A stretch of DNA of 64,000 bases from Synechococcus sp. CS-1332 (GCF_025127995.1 NZ_JAHLYP010000041.1:1-64000); one strand, 5' to 3'. Counted from the first letter of the stretch, positions 10,044 to 19,620 are shown. Notes: generated by a model not told the origin, from the sequence alone. A program made the numbers and translations.

Positions 10044-11567
10044 ATGACCGCCATCCTCACCAATCCCCTGCGGGTGGGTCTGCGCCAGGAGCGGGTGATC
10101 TCGCCCCAGTGCATCGTCATCTTCGGGGCCAGTGGCGATCTCACCCACCGCAAGCTGATCCCGGCGCTGTTCGAGCTGTTCCGCCAGCGCCGGCTGCCCA
10201 GCGAGTTCGCGGTGCTCGGCTGCGCCCGTCGCCCCTGGAGCGACGAGGAGTTCCGCGACAAGATGGGCGCGGCGCTGTCCGATGAGATCGCCGCCCATCG
10301 CACCGCCTGGGACCAGTTCGCCCAGGGGCTCTTCTATGAGCCGGTGGATCTGCAGCAGCCCGACCACCTGGTGCGCCTTGGCCAGCGGCTCGAAGGCATC
10401 GACCGGTTGCGGGCCACCCGCGGTAACCGCACCTTCTATCTCTCGGTGTCGCCTGAGTTCTATGGCAGCGGCTGCCGTGCCCTGGCCGGGGCCGGCCTGC
10501 TGGCCGATCCGGAACGCAGCCGGGTGGTGATCGAGAAGCCCTTCGGCCGTGACTACGCCAGCGCCCAGGCCCTCAACAAGGTGGTCCAGGCCTGCGCCAA
10601 GGAAAGCCAGGTGTTCCGCATCGACCATTACCTGGGCAAGGAGACGGTCCAGAACATCCTGGTTCTGCGCTTCGCCAACACGATCTTCGAGCCGATCTGG
10701 AACCGCAACTACATCTCCAGCGTCCAGATCACGGCCGCCGAAACCGTCGGGGTGGAGGAACGGGCCGGTTACTACGAATCCTCCGGCGCCCTGCGGGACA
10801 TGGTGCAGAACCACCTCACCCAGATCCTGGCCCTCACGGCCATGGAGGCCCCCGGCCGCTTCGATCCGGAGGCGATCCGCAACGAGAAGGCCAAGGTGCT
10901 GCAGTCGGCCCGCCTGGCCAACGAGGAGGAGGCCTGGAAGTGCTGCGTGCGGGGCCAGTACGCCGCCGGCGGCACCCTGCTCCAGCCGTTGCCCGGCTAC
11001 CGCCAGGAGCCGGGGGTGAACGCCAACAGCACCACCGAGACCTACGTGGCCATGAAGGTGGCCATCAACAACTGGCGCTGGCAGGGCGTTCCCTTCTATC
11101 TGCGCACCGGCAAGCGGTTGCCGAAGCGCCTCAGCGAGGTGGTGCTCACCTTCCGGGAGGCCCCGGTGCACCTCTTCGACGCCGCCGGTGGCGCCCCCAC
11201 CCCCAACCAGCTGATCCTGCGCATCCAGCCCGACGAGGGCGCCGAGTTCAAGTTCGAGGTGAAGGCCCCCGGATCGGGGATGCGCAGCCGGCCCGTCGAC
11301 ATGGCCTTCAGCTACGACGAATCCTTCGGTGAACCCTCCGATGAGGGCTACGTCCGGCTGCTGGCCGACGCCATGCTCGGCGATCCCACCCTGTTCACCC
11401 GCAGCGATGAGGTGGAGGCGGCCTGGCGGCTCTACACGCCGCTGCTGGCCCTGATCGAGGAATCCCCCTGGCAGCTGCCGGTCCACCCCTACGAAGCCCG
11501 CACCTGGGGGCCGGCCGCCGCCGATGGCCTCCTGGCCGATGACGGCCTGATCTGGCGCCGCCCCTGA
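10044..11567 (+). CDS. zwf: Glucose-6-phosphate 1-dehydrogenase
   Basis: First enzyme of the oxidative pentose phosphate pathway; oxidises glucose-6-phosphate to the lactone and supplies NADPH in the dark. The nucleotide-binding motif GASGDLTHRKL starts at residue 28. The active-site signature RIDHYLGKE is at about residues 192-200 with the catalytic lysine after LG. Length 507 is standard. opcA follows after 70 nt on the same strand, the usual cyanobacterial zwf-opcA order. In cyanobacteria activity is redox-controlled through OpcA. Confidence 0.97.
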   Translation: MTAILTNPLRVGLRQERVISPQCIVIFGASGDLTHRKLIPALFELFRQRRLPSEFAVLGCARRPWSDEEFRDKMGAALSDEIAAHRTAWDQFAQGLFYEPVDLQQPDHLVRLGQRLEGIDRLRATRGNRTFYLSVSPEFYGSGCRALAGAGLLADPERSRVVIEKPFGRDYASAQALNKVVQACAKESQVFRIDHYLGKETVQNILVLRFANTIFEPIWNRNYISSVQITAAETVGVEERAGYYESSGALRDMVQNHLTQILALTAMEAPGRFDPEAIRNEKAKVLQSARLANEEEAWKCCVRGQYAAGGTLLQPLPGYRQEPGVNANSTTETYVAMKVAINNWRWQGVPFYLRTGKRLPKRLSEVVLTFREAPVHLFDAAGGAPTPNQLILRIQPDEGAEFKFEVKAPGSGMRSRPVDMAFSYDESFGEPSDEGYVRLLADAMLGDPTLFTRSDEVEAAWRLYTPLLALIEESPWQLPVHPYEARTWGPAAADGLLADDGLIWRRP

Positions 11568-11637
11568 GGCACGGGTCAGCCCCCCCACCACCCTCCAGCT
11601 CCGCCGACCAGCGATCTCCGCCCCCTCCCGCGTCCCA

Positions 11638-12936
11638 ATGGCTCCCCAGCTCACCCTCCAGGCCCCCCTTGATCTGCCGCCCGAGGAGGTCCATCCCTAC
11701 CTCCAGCGCCTCTGGACCCATGACCTGGAGGGGTCCATTGGGGCTGCCACCTTCACCCTGGTGGTCTGGGAACCCTCCTGGCTGGAGCAGCAGATGGTGC
11801 GCATCGGCCGGGTCGACGGGCCGATCACCGGCCTGCTGCGCCAGGAGCTTCTCGAGGCGGCCCGCCTGGCCCTGCCGGACACCGACCTGCCCCTCAGCAC
11901 GGCGCCCATGGATCCCCGGCTGGCCTGGGCCATCGGCCAGAAGGATGGTGACCACAAGAGCCAGGACCTGCGCGGCCAGTTCGTGGAAAGCGCCATCAGC
12001 GCCCACATGCCGCGGCGGTTGATCACCCTGGCCCCCACCCTCGACCCCGGCCATCCCCTCGAGACCCTGGTGGCTGCCTACTGCCCGCTGCCGGAGGATG
12101 GTGGCGCTGGCGCCGCCTGCGGGGATGTGGTGGTGCTGCGCGGCGGCATGGGAGCCCTGCAGCAGAGCCTCGACCTGTTCCAGACCCTGGTGGACGAAAG
12201 CCTGCCCTGCTGGGTGTGGTGGAACAGCAGCCTGGATGAACCCTCCGAAATGCTGGAGGCGCTGGCACCGGTCCCCCGGCGTCTGGTGATCGACAGTTCC
12301 CTCGGGGAACCGCGCCGCTGCCTCGATCTGATGCTGGCCCGGATCAGCGCCGGTCAGGCTGTCAACGATCTCAACTGGCTGCGGCTGCGCACCTGGCGCG
12401 AGTCCCTGGCGATGGTGTTCGATCCCCCCTCCCGTCGGGACGCCCTCGGCCATGTGGTGCAGCTCGACATCGACGTGGAGGGGGACCACCCGGTGAAGGG
12501 GTTGCTGCTGGCCGCCTGGATCGCCGACCGCCTGGGCTGGCACCTGGTGAGCAGCTATGCGATGGAGGTGGACGGACCGGGCCAGGGCATCACGGCGGAA
12601 TTCGAACGCACCGACGGGGTGGGGGTCCAGTTCACCCTGATGCCGGTGCCCATGGGCGTACCCAAGACCCATCCCGGCGCCATCGTCGGGATGCGACTGA
12701 TCTGTGAACCCCAGCAGCGACCACCTCTGTGCGTGATTCTCTGTTCGGAATCGGGAGGCTGCATGCGGCTGGAATCCGGCGGCATGGCCAGCATCGATCT
12801 CGCGGAGGGGGTGGTTCCCCTGCCCGAGGAGAGCGAGGAGATGGAAATGGCCCGCCTGCTCTCCGGCGGCCACGACTCCACCGCTCCGCTGCTGGCGGCG
12901 GCCGTGCCGATGGCGGCCAGCCTTCTGCCAGCCTGA
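11638..12936 (+). CDS. opcA: Glucose-6-phosphate dehydrogenase assembly/allosteric protein OpcA
   Basis: 432 residues, close to the usual length, directly after zwf. OpcA promotes oligomerisation and redox sensitivity of G6PDH in cyanobacteria. Supporting text includes the N-terminal APLDLPPEEVHPYLQRLW, the central DVVVLRGGMGALQQSLDLFQTLVDESLPCWVWW and the NDLNWLRLRTWRESLAMVFDPPSRR stretch. Cysteines in the centre and near the C-terminus (LCVILCSESGGCMRLES) are candidates for redox control, but that is inference. cobB follows after 34 nt. Confidence 0.92.
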   Translation: MAPQLTLQAPLDLPPEEVHPYLQRLWTHDLEGSIGAATFTLVVWEPSWLEQQMVRIGRVDGPITGLLRQELLEAARLALPDTDLPLSTAPMDPRLAWAIGQKDGDHKSQDLRGQFVESAISAHMPRRLITLAPTLDPGHPLETLVAAYCPLPEDGGAGAACGDVVVLRGGMGALQQSLDLFQTLVDESLPCWVWWNSSLDEPSEMLEALAPVPRRLVIDSSLGEPRRCLDLMLARISAGQAVNDLNWLRLRTWRESLAMVFDPPSRRDALGHVVQLDIDVEGDHPVKGLLLAAWIADRLGWHLVSSYAMEVDGPGQGITAEFERTDGVGVQFTLMPVPMGVPKTHPGAIVGMRLICEPQQRPPLCVILCSESGGCMRLESGGMASIDLAEGVVPLPEESEEMEMARLLSGGHDSTAPLLAAAVPMAASLLPA

Positions 12937-12970
12937 AGCGCCCCCCTTCCCCGGCTAAGCCACTCACCGC

Positions 12971-14446
12971 ATGAGTTGCCTGATCGCCGCCCCCTGCAGC
13001 GGCAGCGGCAAGACCCTGCTCAGCCTCACCCTGGCGGCCGTGGCGCGGGCGCGGGGGGAGACCATCCAGCCCTTCAAGGTGGGGCCCGACTACCTCGATC
13101 CCCAGTTGCTGGGGGCGGTGGCGGGGCGCCCCTGCCGCAACCTTGACCCCCTGCTCTGCGGCGAGGAGTGGGTGCGGCGTTGCTACCGCTGGCATGGTGG
13201 CCGGGCCGGGCGCGTGCTGGTGGAGGGGGTCATGGGCCTGTTCGATGGCCGTGGCTCCGGCAGTGAGGGCAGTTCCGCCGCCGTGGCCGATCTGCTGGGA
13301 CTGCCGGTGGTGCTGGTGGTGGAGGCGTCGCGCCAGGCCGGCAGCCTGGCGGCCCTGGTGCGCGGTTTCCGCGACCACGGCCCGCCCCGGGTGGCCCTGG
13401 CCGGGGTGGTGCTCAACCGGGTCGGCAGCGATCGGCACCTCCTCCTGCTGGCCGAAGCCCTTGAGGCCATTGAGGTTCCCCTGCTGGGGGTGCTGCCCAG
13501 CCATCCCAGCCTGGAACTGCCCTCCCGCCACCTGGGCCTGCTCACCCCGGGGGAGCTGGGCGACCTGGGCGAGCGCCAGCGGATCTGGGCCCGGCTGGCC
13601 GAGGAGCACCTTGATCTGGGCCGGCTCTGGCCCCTGCTGGCCCCTCCGGCCCCGGCTCCGGATCGGCTGGATCCGATTCGCTGGTGCCTGGAGCAGGCCC
13701 CGCCGGAGCCGGCCACCTCCACCGTCCCCTCCACAGCCACCTCCGCAGCGGCCCCCGGCCCCCTGCCCGTGGCGATCGCCAGCGACGCCGCCTTCCACTT
13801 CCGTTATCCCGAAGCCCAGGAGCTGCTCTCAGCCTGCGGCCTGCGGCCGGTGCCCTGGAGTCCCCTGGCCGACGAGGCCCTTCCCCCGGATTGCCGGGCG
13901 GTGCTGCTGCCCGGGGGCTACCCGGAACTGCATGCCGCCCAGCTGGCGGCCAGCCGGCGCAGCCTGGGATCCCTTGCCGCCGTCGCCCGCGCCGGTCTGC
14001 CGATCGTGGCCGAATGCGGCGGCTTGCTGCTGCTGGGCCGGGAGCTGGAGGATGGGGACGGTCGTCGCCATCCCATGGCTGGCCTGCTCCCCTTCAGCGC
14101 CCGCCGGGGTGGCCTCAGCCTCGGCTACCGCCAGGCCCTGCCGGCCGCCGATGGGCTGCTGGTGCGCCGCGGTGAAGGCCTCTGCGGCCATGAGTTCCAC
14201 CGCTGGCAGCTCGTGCCCCAACCGGCCCTGGGCGATGCGTTGGCAGAGGGGGAGGGCCTGTGGCAACTTGATGGCTGGGGAACACCAGCAAGGATCGAAG
14301 GATGGACCACCCCGACCGTTCACGCCAGCTGGCTGCACCTCCACTGGGCTGGATGCCCGGCGATTCCCTTGAGACTGGCGAGAGCCGCCGCCAGCGCCGT
14401 GCCGCTGCCGAGGAACGCCGTTTCGTGCAGCCCTCTCTCCGGGTGA
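12971..14446 (+). CDS. cobB: Cobyrinate a,c-diamide synthase
   Basis: Glutamine-dependent amidation of cobyrinate at positions a and c in corrinoid synthesis. The N-terminal ATP-binding domain carries the P-loop APCSGSGKTLLSL (residues about 7-19) and KVGPDYLDP. The C-terminal class-I glutaminase-like domain carries VLLPGGYPELHAAQL and the catalytic-cysteine region IVAECGGLLLLG, ending with the HASWLHLHW histidine region. Symbol cbiA is also used for this family. Its last bases overlap the acylphosphatase start (GTGA), which suggests translational coupling. Confidence 0.94.
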   Translation: MSCLIAAPCSGSGKTLLSLTLAAVARARGETIQPFKVGPDYLDPQLLGAVAGRPCRNLDPLLCGEEWVRRCYRWHGGRAGRVLVEGVMGLFDGRGSGSEGSSAAVADLLGLPVVLVVEASRQAGSLAALVRGFRDHGPPRVALAGVVLNRVGSDRHLLLLAEALEAIEVPLLGVLPSHPSLELPSRHLGLLTPGELGDLGERQRIWARLAEEHLDLGRLWPLLAPPAPAPDRLDPIRWCLEQAPPEPATSTVPSTATSAAAPGPLPVAIASDAAFHFRYPEAQELLSACGLRPVPWSPLADEALPPDCRAVLLPGGYPELHAAQLAASRRSLGSLAAVARAGLPIVAECGGLLLLGRELEDGDGRRHPMAGLLPFSARRGGLSLGYRQALPAADGLLVRRGEGLCGHEFHRWQLVPQPALGDALAEGEGLWQLDGWGTPARIEGWTTPTVHASWLHLHWAGCPAIPLRLARAAASAVPLPRNAVSCSPLSG

Positions 14447-14727
14447 GTGCCACCCCCCATGAACGCTGGCGCATGAACGTGCGAGGGCTGGTGCAGGGGG
14501 TGGGGTACCGGGTGAGCTGCCGCCAGAAGGCCATCGACCTCGGACTCAGCGGCTGGGTGCGCAACCGCCCTGACGGTTCGGTGGAACTGGAGGCCGAAGG
14601 GCTTCCCGATCGGCTGGTGGAGCTGCGGCTCTGGTGTGAAAAGGGGCCCCAGGGCTCCCAGGTGAGCGGCGTCACCAGCGCCCAGGTGGCCGTAGCGGGC
14701 ACCGACTGGTTTGAGATCCGCGCCTGA
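14443..14727 (+). CDS. acyP: Acylphosphatase
   Basis: A 94-residue protein that hydrolyses acyl phosphates. The signature is intact: RGLVQGVGYRVSCRQKA (catalytic arginine in VQGVGYR) and LSGWVRNRPDGSVELEAEG (catalytic asparagine in VRN). I chose the GTG at 14443 because it overlaps the cobB TGA by the common GTGA arrangement and gives the family's normal length. An ATG at 14473 is also possible but would leave only a few residues before the first strand. The frame open to 14302 lies inside cobB and is not needed. Confidence 0.9.
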   Translation: MSATPHERWRMNVRGLVQGVGYRVSCRQKAIDLGLSGWVRNRPDGSVELEAEGLPDRLVELRLWCEKGPQGSQVSGVTSAQVAVAGTDWFEIRA

Positions 14728-14757
14728 ATGCGCGGGGAGCCCATACCCGGTCCCCGC

Positions 14758-15465
14758 TCAAAGCTCCGCGTCGAGATCGGCCAGCATCCGCCGCATCGCA
14801 TAGGTCTCCTCCTGCAGGGGATCCAGCACCCCCAGCTGCCGCCGCCAGTCGGCCAGGGGGCGCTCCCAGCCCTCCTCCCAGCGCTGCACGCAGAAGGGGG
14901 CGCTGGCCAGTCCCATGGCCGTGCCCCGGGCGATCGCCTGGCTCACCAGGCCGTAGCGCTCGGGCTGGAAACGGAAGCTGCCGAAGGCTGCCGCGGTGTT
15001 GAGGATGACGAAGGCGGGGAACCCGATCTGCACGGCCGTGATCGCCAGCACTCCGTTCTCCCCTTCGCCGACGGTGGCGAAGCCGCTCACCACGTGGTGG
15101 ATGTCATGGGTGGTGGCGAGGCGCTGGATCAGCCACTGCTCCGGCGTTGCCACCGGCCGGGGCCGGGCGAAGTCCGGGTCGTAGCCGAGCCGCAGCAGCA
15201 CCGCGGCGACGCTGTGGCCCAGGCTGCCCCGTGGCAGTTGCGCCAGGGAGTCCAGATCCAGCTGCAGCGGCGCTGGGGCCAGGGCCAGCAGCTCCGGGCC
15301 ACCGGGCAGGGCCAGAAAGCGCTCGAGACAAAGGGCCATCTGCTGGCTGCCGGCGAAGTTGTCCACCAGATCGGCCACGCTGGTCAGGGATCCGCCGCTG
15401 CGGCCGATGTCCCCCAGCAGCCGCAGGGTGCGAAGCGAGCGCAGGGCTTCCTGGAGACGGGCCAT
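14758..15465 (-). CDS. COQ4-family protein
   Basis: 235 residues. The segment ATTHDIHHVVSGFATVGEGE contains the COQ4 metal-binding pattern HDxxHx11E exactly (H-D-I-H-H, eleven residues, then E). The downstream FGSFRFQPERYGLVSQAIARG also resembles COQ4. In ubiquinone-making organisms COQ4 is needed for quinone head-group processing and binds Zn. Cyanobacteria make plastoquinone rather than ubiquinone, so the role here is open. The ATG at 15465 is chosen; sequence further upstream has no family similarity and enters the divergent promoter region of the next gene. Confidence 0.75.
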   Translation of the reverse strand: MARLQEALRSLRTLRLLGDIGRSGGSLTSVADLVDNFAGSQQMALCLERFLALPGGPELLALAPAPLQLDLDSLAQLPRGSLGHSVAAVLLRLGYDPDFARPRPVATPEQWLIQRLATTHDIHHVVSGFATVGEGENGVLAITAVQIGFPAFVILNTAAAFGSFRFQPERYGLVSQAIARGTAMGLASAPFCVQRWEEGWERPLADWRRQLGVLDPLQEETYAMRRMLADLDAEL

Positions 15466-15574
15466 CGGGACGGGGATGCAACCAACACCCCACTCTGGCG
15501 CGGCCCCCAAACCCCCACTGCGCCCTGGCACCGACAGCACGGCACCGGACAATGGGGCATCGACGATCCCAACG

Positions 15575-16261
15575 ATGCCGACCACCAGCCTCTGGCGTGA
15601 ACTGTTCGGATTCGGCCTGGCGATCAGCTTCAGCCCGTTGCACATCGGCCTGCTGCTGCTGATCCTGGTGGGTCCCAGTCCGCTGCGCCGGGGGAGCTGG
15701 TTCGTTCTGGGGTGGCTGCTCACCTCCGCGGCGGCGATCGGTTTGCTGCTGAGCGTGGGCCATGGGCTGCTGCTCACCATGGAACAGGGCACCGATCAGC
15801 GCACCGGCCTCGACCTGCTGGGGGCGGGGGGGCTGCTGGCCCTGGGCCTCAAGGGTCTGCTGGGCAGCCGCGAGGAGGCTGGCCCCCCCGGCTGGACCCG
15901 CCGACTGGATGGCTTCTGCGCCCTGCCCCTGCCGCTGCTGCTGGGCCTCAGCGCCGCTGTGCAGGTGTCGAGCCCGGATGATCTGTTCCTGTACGCCAAG
16001 ACCGCCGCCAGCCTGCTGGAGGCTGGGTTGAGCCGCCCCCGGGAGGTGCTCACCACGGGGGTGTTCAGCCTCTTCACCGGCATCCTGCTGCTGTTGCCCC
16101 TGGCGGGGCTGGCGCTGGTGGGCCAGGAACGCCTGTTGCCCGTGCTGCAGGCGGGCAAGGGCTGGCTGTTTGCCAACGCCGAGCTGATCGTGGCGGCCAT
16201 CTGCTTCGGCCTGGCCGCCTACCTCGGCTGGCAGGGGATCGAGGGGCTGCGGGCCGGCTGA
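15575..16261 (+). CDS. GAP-family (Sap/DUF2910-like) integral membrane protein
   Basis: 228 residues with about six hydrophobic segments, beginning LFGFGLAISFSPLHIGLLLLILVGPSPLRRGSWFVLGWLL. The first segment and the later AAVQVSSPDDLFLYAKTAASLL followed by FSLFTGILLLLPLAGLALVG are typical of the GAP/Sap group, homologues of mycobacterial proteins involved in lipid export. The substrate is unknown. ATG 15575 gives a start just before the first membrane span. It is divergent from the COQ4-like gene across about 110 bp and convergent with the next gene. Confidence 0.65.
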   Translation: MPTTSLWRELFGFGLAISFSPLHIGLLLLILVGPSPLRRGSWFVLGWLLTSAAAIGLLLSVGHGLLLTMEQGTDQRTGLDLLGAGGLLALGLKGLLGSREEAGPPGWTRRLDGFCALPLPLLLGLSAAVQVSSPDDLFLYAKTAASLLEAGLSRPREVLTTGVFSLFTGILLLLPLAGLALVGQERLLPVLQAGKGWLFANAELIVAAICFGLAAYLGWQGIEGLRAG

Positions 16262-16263
16262 GC

Positions 16264-16557
16264 TCAGGGGCCGGCCGGGGGGTCCTCAGCGTCGAGGATC
16301 CGGCCGAGATACTTGGGATCGTGAAGGGTGCCGTGCCGGGAGACGCGCAACACCCGCTCCCGTGGCAGTCCCGGCATCGACGGCCGTGAGCGCAGCCTCA
16401 GCCAGCGCCGCACCAGCACGATCACCCCCACCAGGACCGCAGCGACGAGCAAGGCTCCCACCTCGCTGGTCAGCTCCCCGCCGCCCCCGGATGCACTGGC
16501 CACCCCTGGACGTTCCGCGTCCTTACCCACCGCTGGGGCGGTGCCGAGCAGAGCCAC
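16264..16557 (-). CDS. Hypothetical single-span membrane protein
   Basis: A short frame with one clear membrane helix (EVGALLVAAVLVGVIVLV) followed by a strongly basic RRWLRLRSRPS and a C-terminal tail ending ILDAEDPPAGP. The frame is open to 16728, but that would overlap the RecD-like gene by 68 nt in another frame. A GTG at 16557 is the most likely start, though no strong ribosome site is visible. Topology would place the basic tail in the cytosol. Family unknown; it could be co-transcribed with the helicase gene upstream. Confidence 0.4.
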   Translation of the reverse strand: MALLGTAPAVGKDAERPGVASASGGGGELTSEVGALLVAAVLVGVIVLVRRWLRLRSRPSMPGLPRERVLRVSRHGTLHDPKYLGRILDAEDPPAGP

Positions 16558-16660
16558 CGGATTCGTCGGGGACGGTGTCAGGCCGAGGAGAGGATTCAGG
16601 GTGCGATCCAGACAGGAACCTATGGATGGAGGGTAGGCGCTGTGCTCGGGTGGGTCCAGC

Positions 16661-18121
16661 TCATGGGGCCGATGTGATGCTGTCGGCCTCCCGCAACCAG
16701 CGTCCCCAGTGCTCCCGCTCGGCGTCATCCCCGGCCCCGGCCATCAGCGTCACCGCCTGGCTGGCCCGGCTCACCGCCACGTACACCAGCCGCTGCCGCA
16801 GCAGCAGGTCCCGGGGCCAGAAGACGTCCTCGTCGATGAAGACCTCGCCGAAGGTGCTGCCCTGGCTGCGGTGGACGGTGAGCACGGCCGCCGGCCCCAG
16901 GGAGGCGAAGGCGTCACGCACCAGGAAGTAGCGGCGCCAGAAGGGTTTGCCATCTTTTTTGCCCGCCTCGCGGGCCTGCTGCCGCAGCCCCTCCATCACC
17001 CCGTCCAGGCTGGCCCGGGGACCGCTGCCCAGGGGCGGCAGCAGCCGCAGGTTCAGCTGGGCTTCCCCCGCCTCCACGGTGGCGGTGAGGGTGTCGATCA
17101 CGGGGGCGCCTAAGGAGGCCTCCACGCCGAACTCGGCCAGATCGCAGCGTTCGGGTCGCACGTCGCGCACCACCAGTTCCCGGTTGCTGCCAAGGAGCAG
17201 GTCGGGCTCCTCGGCGGCGGCGTCCCCTTCGCGGCAGGCCGGCGCCATCACGGCCGTGCGGGTGATCAGCACTTCGCCGGGGAGCACGGGCAGCTGGTCG
17301 GCCATGGCGCCGTGCAAGGCGCGGCGGGCGATCGGCACCAGCCGCTCCAGGGAACGGTTGGTGTAGCAGAGGATCCGGGCCAGGTCGGGATCGTCGGCGG
17401 CGGCGCTCCGGCGCAGGCCCTCCTGGGCGGCCGCCAGCCAGTCGCCGCGTTCCAGCAGCGACACCCGACCCGTGGCGGTGCGCACCGGCGCCAGCACGGG
17501 CGGCCTGCGGCAAGGGAGGTTCCCCTGCCGCAGGCCGCCGGCCAGCCGCAGCACCGGTCCCTGGTGGCGAACCACGTGGGTCAGGGCCACCCGCTGGGCC
17601 CGGCCCAGGGCGAACACCGGACTCTGCTCCTCGCCCACCGGCGGCAACTGGGCCGGATCCCCCACGAACACCAGACGGGTGCGGTAGGCCTGGGCGCAGC
17701 GGAGGGTGATCTCCAGCAGGCTGCCATCCACCATGGAGGCCTCGTCGACCAGGACCAGGCCCAGGTTCTCGAGCGCCAGGGCGGTCTGCGCCGTTTCCTC
17801 GCAGCGTTCCCGATCTCCCTCCCGCTTCAGCTTCAACCGCAGCAGCCGGTGGATGGTGGAGGGATACCAGGTGGGTTGCAGGCCCGCCAGGGCGAGGTGG
17901 TGGCGCAGCACGCCCACCGCCTTGTGGGTGGGGGCGACCACGGTCCAGCAGAGGCCGGCCCGCTCCGCCTGGGCCAGGAAGCGCATCGACAGGAACGTCT
18001 TGCCGGTGCCGGCATAGCCCTCCAGCACGAACGGCACGCCGTCGGCCGGGGCCGACAGCCAGGCGGCGAAGGCGGTCGCGGCGTTCTGCTGGTCGTCGCT
18101 CAGGCCGGAGAGATCGCTCAC
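16661..18121 (-). CDS. RecD-like superfamily 1 DNA helicase (ATP-dependent)
   Basis: 486 residues with the SF1B helicase motifs in order: Walker A EGYAGTGKTFLSM near residue 35, Walker B LVLVDEASMVDG, motif III FVGDPAQLPPVGEEQSPVF, and C-terminal motifs VLTVHRSQGSTFGEVFIDED and RLVYVAVSRASQ. It lacks the N-terminal extension of RecD of the RecBCD complex and resembles the stand-alone RecD-like/AAA helicases of cyanobacteria; no recB or recC gene is nearby. A role in DNA repair or replication is inferred. The start overlaps the stop of the DUF212 gene by 4 nt (ATGA). Confidence 0.88.
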   Translation of the reverse strand: MSDLSGLSDDQQNAATAFAAWLSAPADGVPFVLEGYAGTGKTFLSMRFLAQAERAGLCWTVVAPTHKAVGVLRHHLALAGLQPTWYPSTIHRLLRLKLKREGDRERCEETAQTALALENLGLVLVDEASMVDGSLLEITLRCAQAYRTRLVFVGDPAQLPPVGEEQSPVFALGRAQRVALTHVVRHQGPVLRLAGGLRQGNLPCRRPPVLAPVRTATGRVSLLERGDWLAAAQEGLRRSAAADDPDLARILCYTNRSLERLVPIARRALHGAMADQLPVLPGEVLITRTAVMAPACREGDAAAEEPDLLLGSNRELVVRDVRPERCDLAEFGVEASLGAPVIDTLTATVEAGEAQLNLRLLPPLGSGPRASLDGVMEGLRQQAREAGKKDGKPFWRRYFLVRDAFASLGPAAVLTVHRSQGSTFGEVFIDEDVFWPRDLLLRQRLVYVAVSRASQAVTLMAGAGDDAEREHWGRWLREADSITSAP

Positions 18122-18663
18122 CCCAGCGGCAACCAGCCGGCGCCCTGGGCGATCTGCCAGGGCGAACCCAGCAGGGCCAGCCCCGGCAGGGCCACCAGGG
18201 GGCCCATCACGCTGCCAACCAGCACCTCGGTGCGGGTGTGGCCCAGGTTCTCCTTGAGGGGACGGAGCACGGGCTCGCTGCTGCTGCCACCTTCCTCAGC
18301 CTGCGTGTCCCAGAGGCCATCGGGGAGGCCGTTCACCCGCTGGGCCATCAGCCCGGCGGCGCGCCGGACGCCGCTGGCGTCGTAGAGGACGACAAAGCAG
18401 AGCACGGCCGCCAGGGCAAACAGGGGATCGGCAAAGCCCAGTTCCCACCCAAGGCCCGCGGCCGTGCCCGTCATCAGGGCGGAATGGCTCGACGGCATGC
18501 CTCCGGTCTCGACCAGCACCGCCGGCCGCCAGCGGCGATGCACCACCAGTTCGATCACCAGCTTGGAGAGCTGGGCCACGCCGCAGGCGGCCAGACCCCA
18601 GGCGAGCACACCGTTGGCCAGGAGTTCACCCAGGGCATCGAGCGCGCCGACGGCTTCGCTCAT
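18118..18663 (-). CDS. Divergent PAP2-family (DUF212) membrane protein
   Basis: 181 residues with four to five hydrophobic spans. The sequence [22 protein letters not shown] is the hallmark of DUF212/divergent acid phosphatase/vanadium-dependent haloperoxidase-related proteins, with the SSHS histidine of the PAP2 active site. Substrate unknown; lipid phosphate or isoprenoid phosphate is plausible because the gene is coupled by an ATGA overlap to crtE upstream, which makes a C20 diphosphate. The downstream helicase start overlaps its stop in the same way, so crtE, this gene and the helicase form one transcription unit. Confidence 0.82.
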   Translation of the reverse strand: MSEAVGALDALGELLANGVLAWGLAACGVAQLSKLVIELVVHRRWRPAVLVETGGMPSSHSALMTGTAAGLGWELGFADPLFALAAVLCFVVLYDASGVRRAAGLMAQRVNGLPDGLWDTQAEEGGSSSEPVLRPLKENLGHTRTEVLVGSVMGPLVALPGLALLGSPWQIAQGAGWLPLG

Positions 18664-19562
18664 CGGTCGCGACTGGTGATGTAGTCAGCCAGGGCCAGCA
18701 GGGGTGCGGCCTGGGCGCTCCAGGGGGCCAGTACCGCCTTGGCCTCGCTCACCAGGGAGTCGGCCCGGCGGCGGGATTCCTCCAGGCCCAGCAATTTTGG
18801 ATAGGTGGTCTTGTCGGCGGCCAGGTCCTTGCCGGCCGTCTTGCCCAGCACGTCGCTGCTGGCGGTGACGTCAAGGATGTCGTCGATGATCTGGAAGGCC
18901 AGGCCGATGCCGCGGGCGTAGGTGCGCAGGGCCGCCAGCAGCTCCTCTGAGGCCCCGGCGATCAGGGCGCCGGAGATCACGCAGGCCCGCAGCAGGGCGC
19001 CGGTCTTGTGCAGGTGGATGTATTCGAGGGTGTCGAGATCCACCTGCCGGGCCTCGCACTCCAGGTCCACCACCTGGCCGCCCACCAGGCCTGGGGCACC
19101 GGAGGCCAGGGCCAGCTCGCCGACCACCTGCAGCAGCCGCTCGGGCGGCACCCCGGGGCTGCGCAAGGCCACCATCTCGAAGGCACGGGTCAGCAGGGCA
19201 TCGCCGGCCAGGATCGCCTTGGCCTCGCCATAGACCTTGTGGTTGGTCGGCCGGCCGCGGCGCAGGTCGTCGTTGTCCATGGCGGGCAGGTCGTCATGGA
19301 TGAGCGACATCGTATGGATCATCTCCATCGCCACCGCCGTGGGCATGGCCAGATCGGCGTCACCACCGGCCAGCTCACAGGCCGCCAGGGTGAGGATCGG
19401 CCGCAGGCGCTTGCCGCCGGCCAGCAGCGAGTAGCGCATCGCCTCCCGCAGCGACTCCGGGCGCTCCGGGCCCAGGGAGCTGTCCAGGGCGGCCTCCACC
19501 CGCCAGCGGGCCGCCTCCAGGTAGGCGGTGAAGTCGAATGCCGTGCTCACCGCCGAGGTCAT
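18660..19562 (-). CDS. crtE: Geranylgeranyl diphosphate synthase
   Basis: A 300-residue trans-prenyltransferase making C20 diphosphate for carotenoids, chlorophyll phytyl tails and prenylquinones. The first aspartate-rich motif is [15 protein letters not shown] and the second is [18 protein letters not shown] near the N-terminus and LHKTGALL are also present. The ATG at 19562 ([11 protein letters not shown]) is preferred over the longer frame, whose extra residues are basic and non-conserved. The 3' end overlaps the DUF212 gene by 4 nt. A tandem 10-bp repeat lies about 60 bp upstream. Confidence 0.94.
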   Translation of the reverse strand: MTSAVSTAFDFTAYLEAARWRVEAALDSSLGPERPESLREAMRYSLLAGGKRLRPILTLAACELAGGDADLAMPTAVAMEMIHTMSLIHDDLPAMDNDDLRRGRPTNHKVYGEAKAILAGDALLTRAFEMVALRSPGVPPERLLQVVGELALASGAPGLVGGQVVDLECEARQVDLDTLEYIHLHKTGALLRACVISGALIAGASEELLAALRTYARGIGLAFQIIDDILDVTASSDVLGKTAGKDLAADKTTYPKLLGLEESRRRADSLVSEAKAVLAPWSAQAAPLLALADYITSRDR

Positions 19563-19620
19563 GGGGTCCTGAGGGTTGGGGCGGATTCTCTCAGGCCGAT
19601 GGTGGCAGCGGCCGGATCCT

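Noticed and set aside
16950-16970. T-run that could serve as a terminator
   Set aside because: It lies within the RecD-like coding sequence and has no suitable stem before it.
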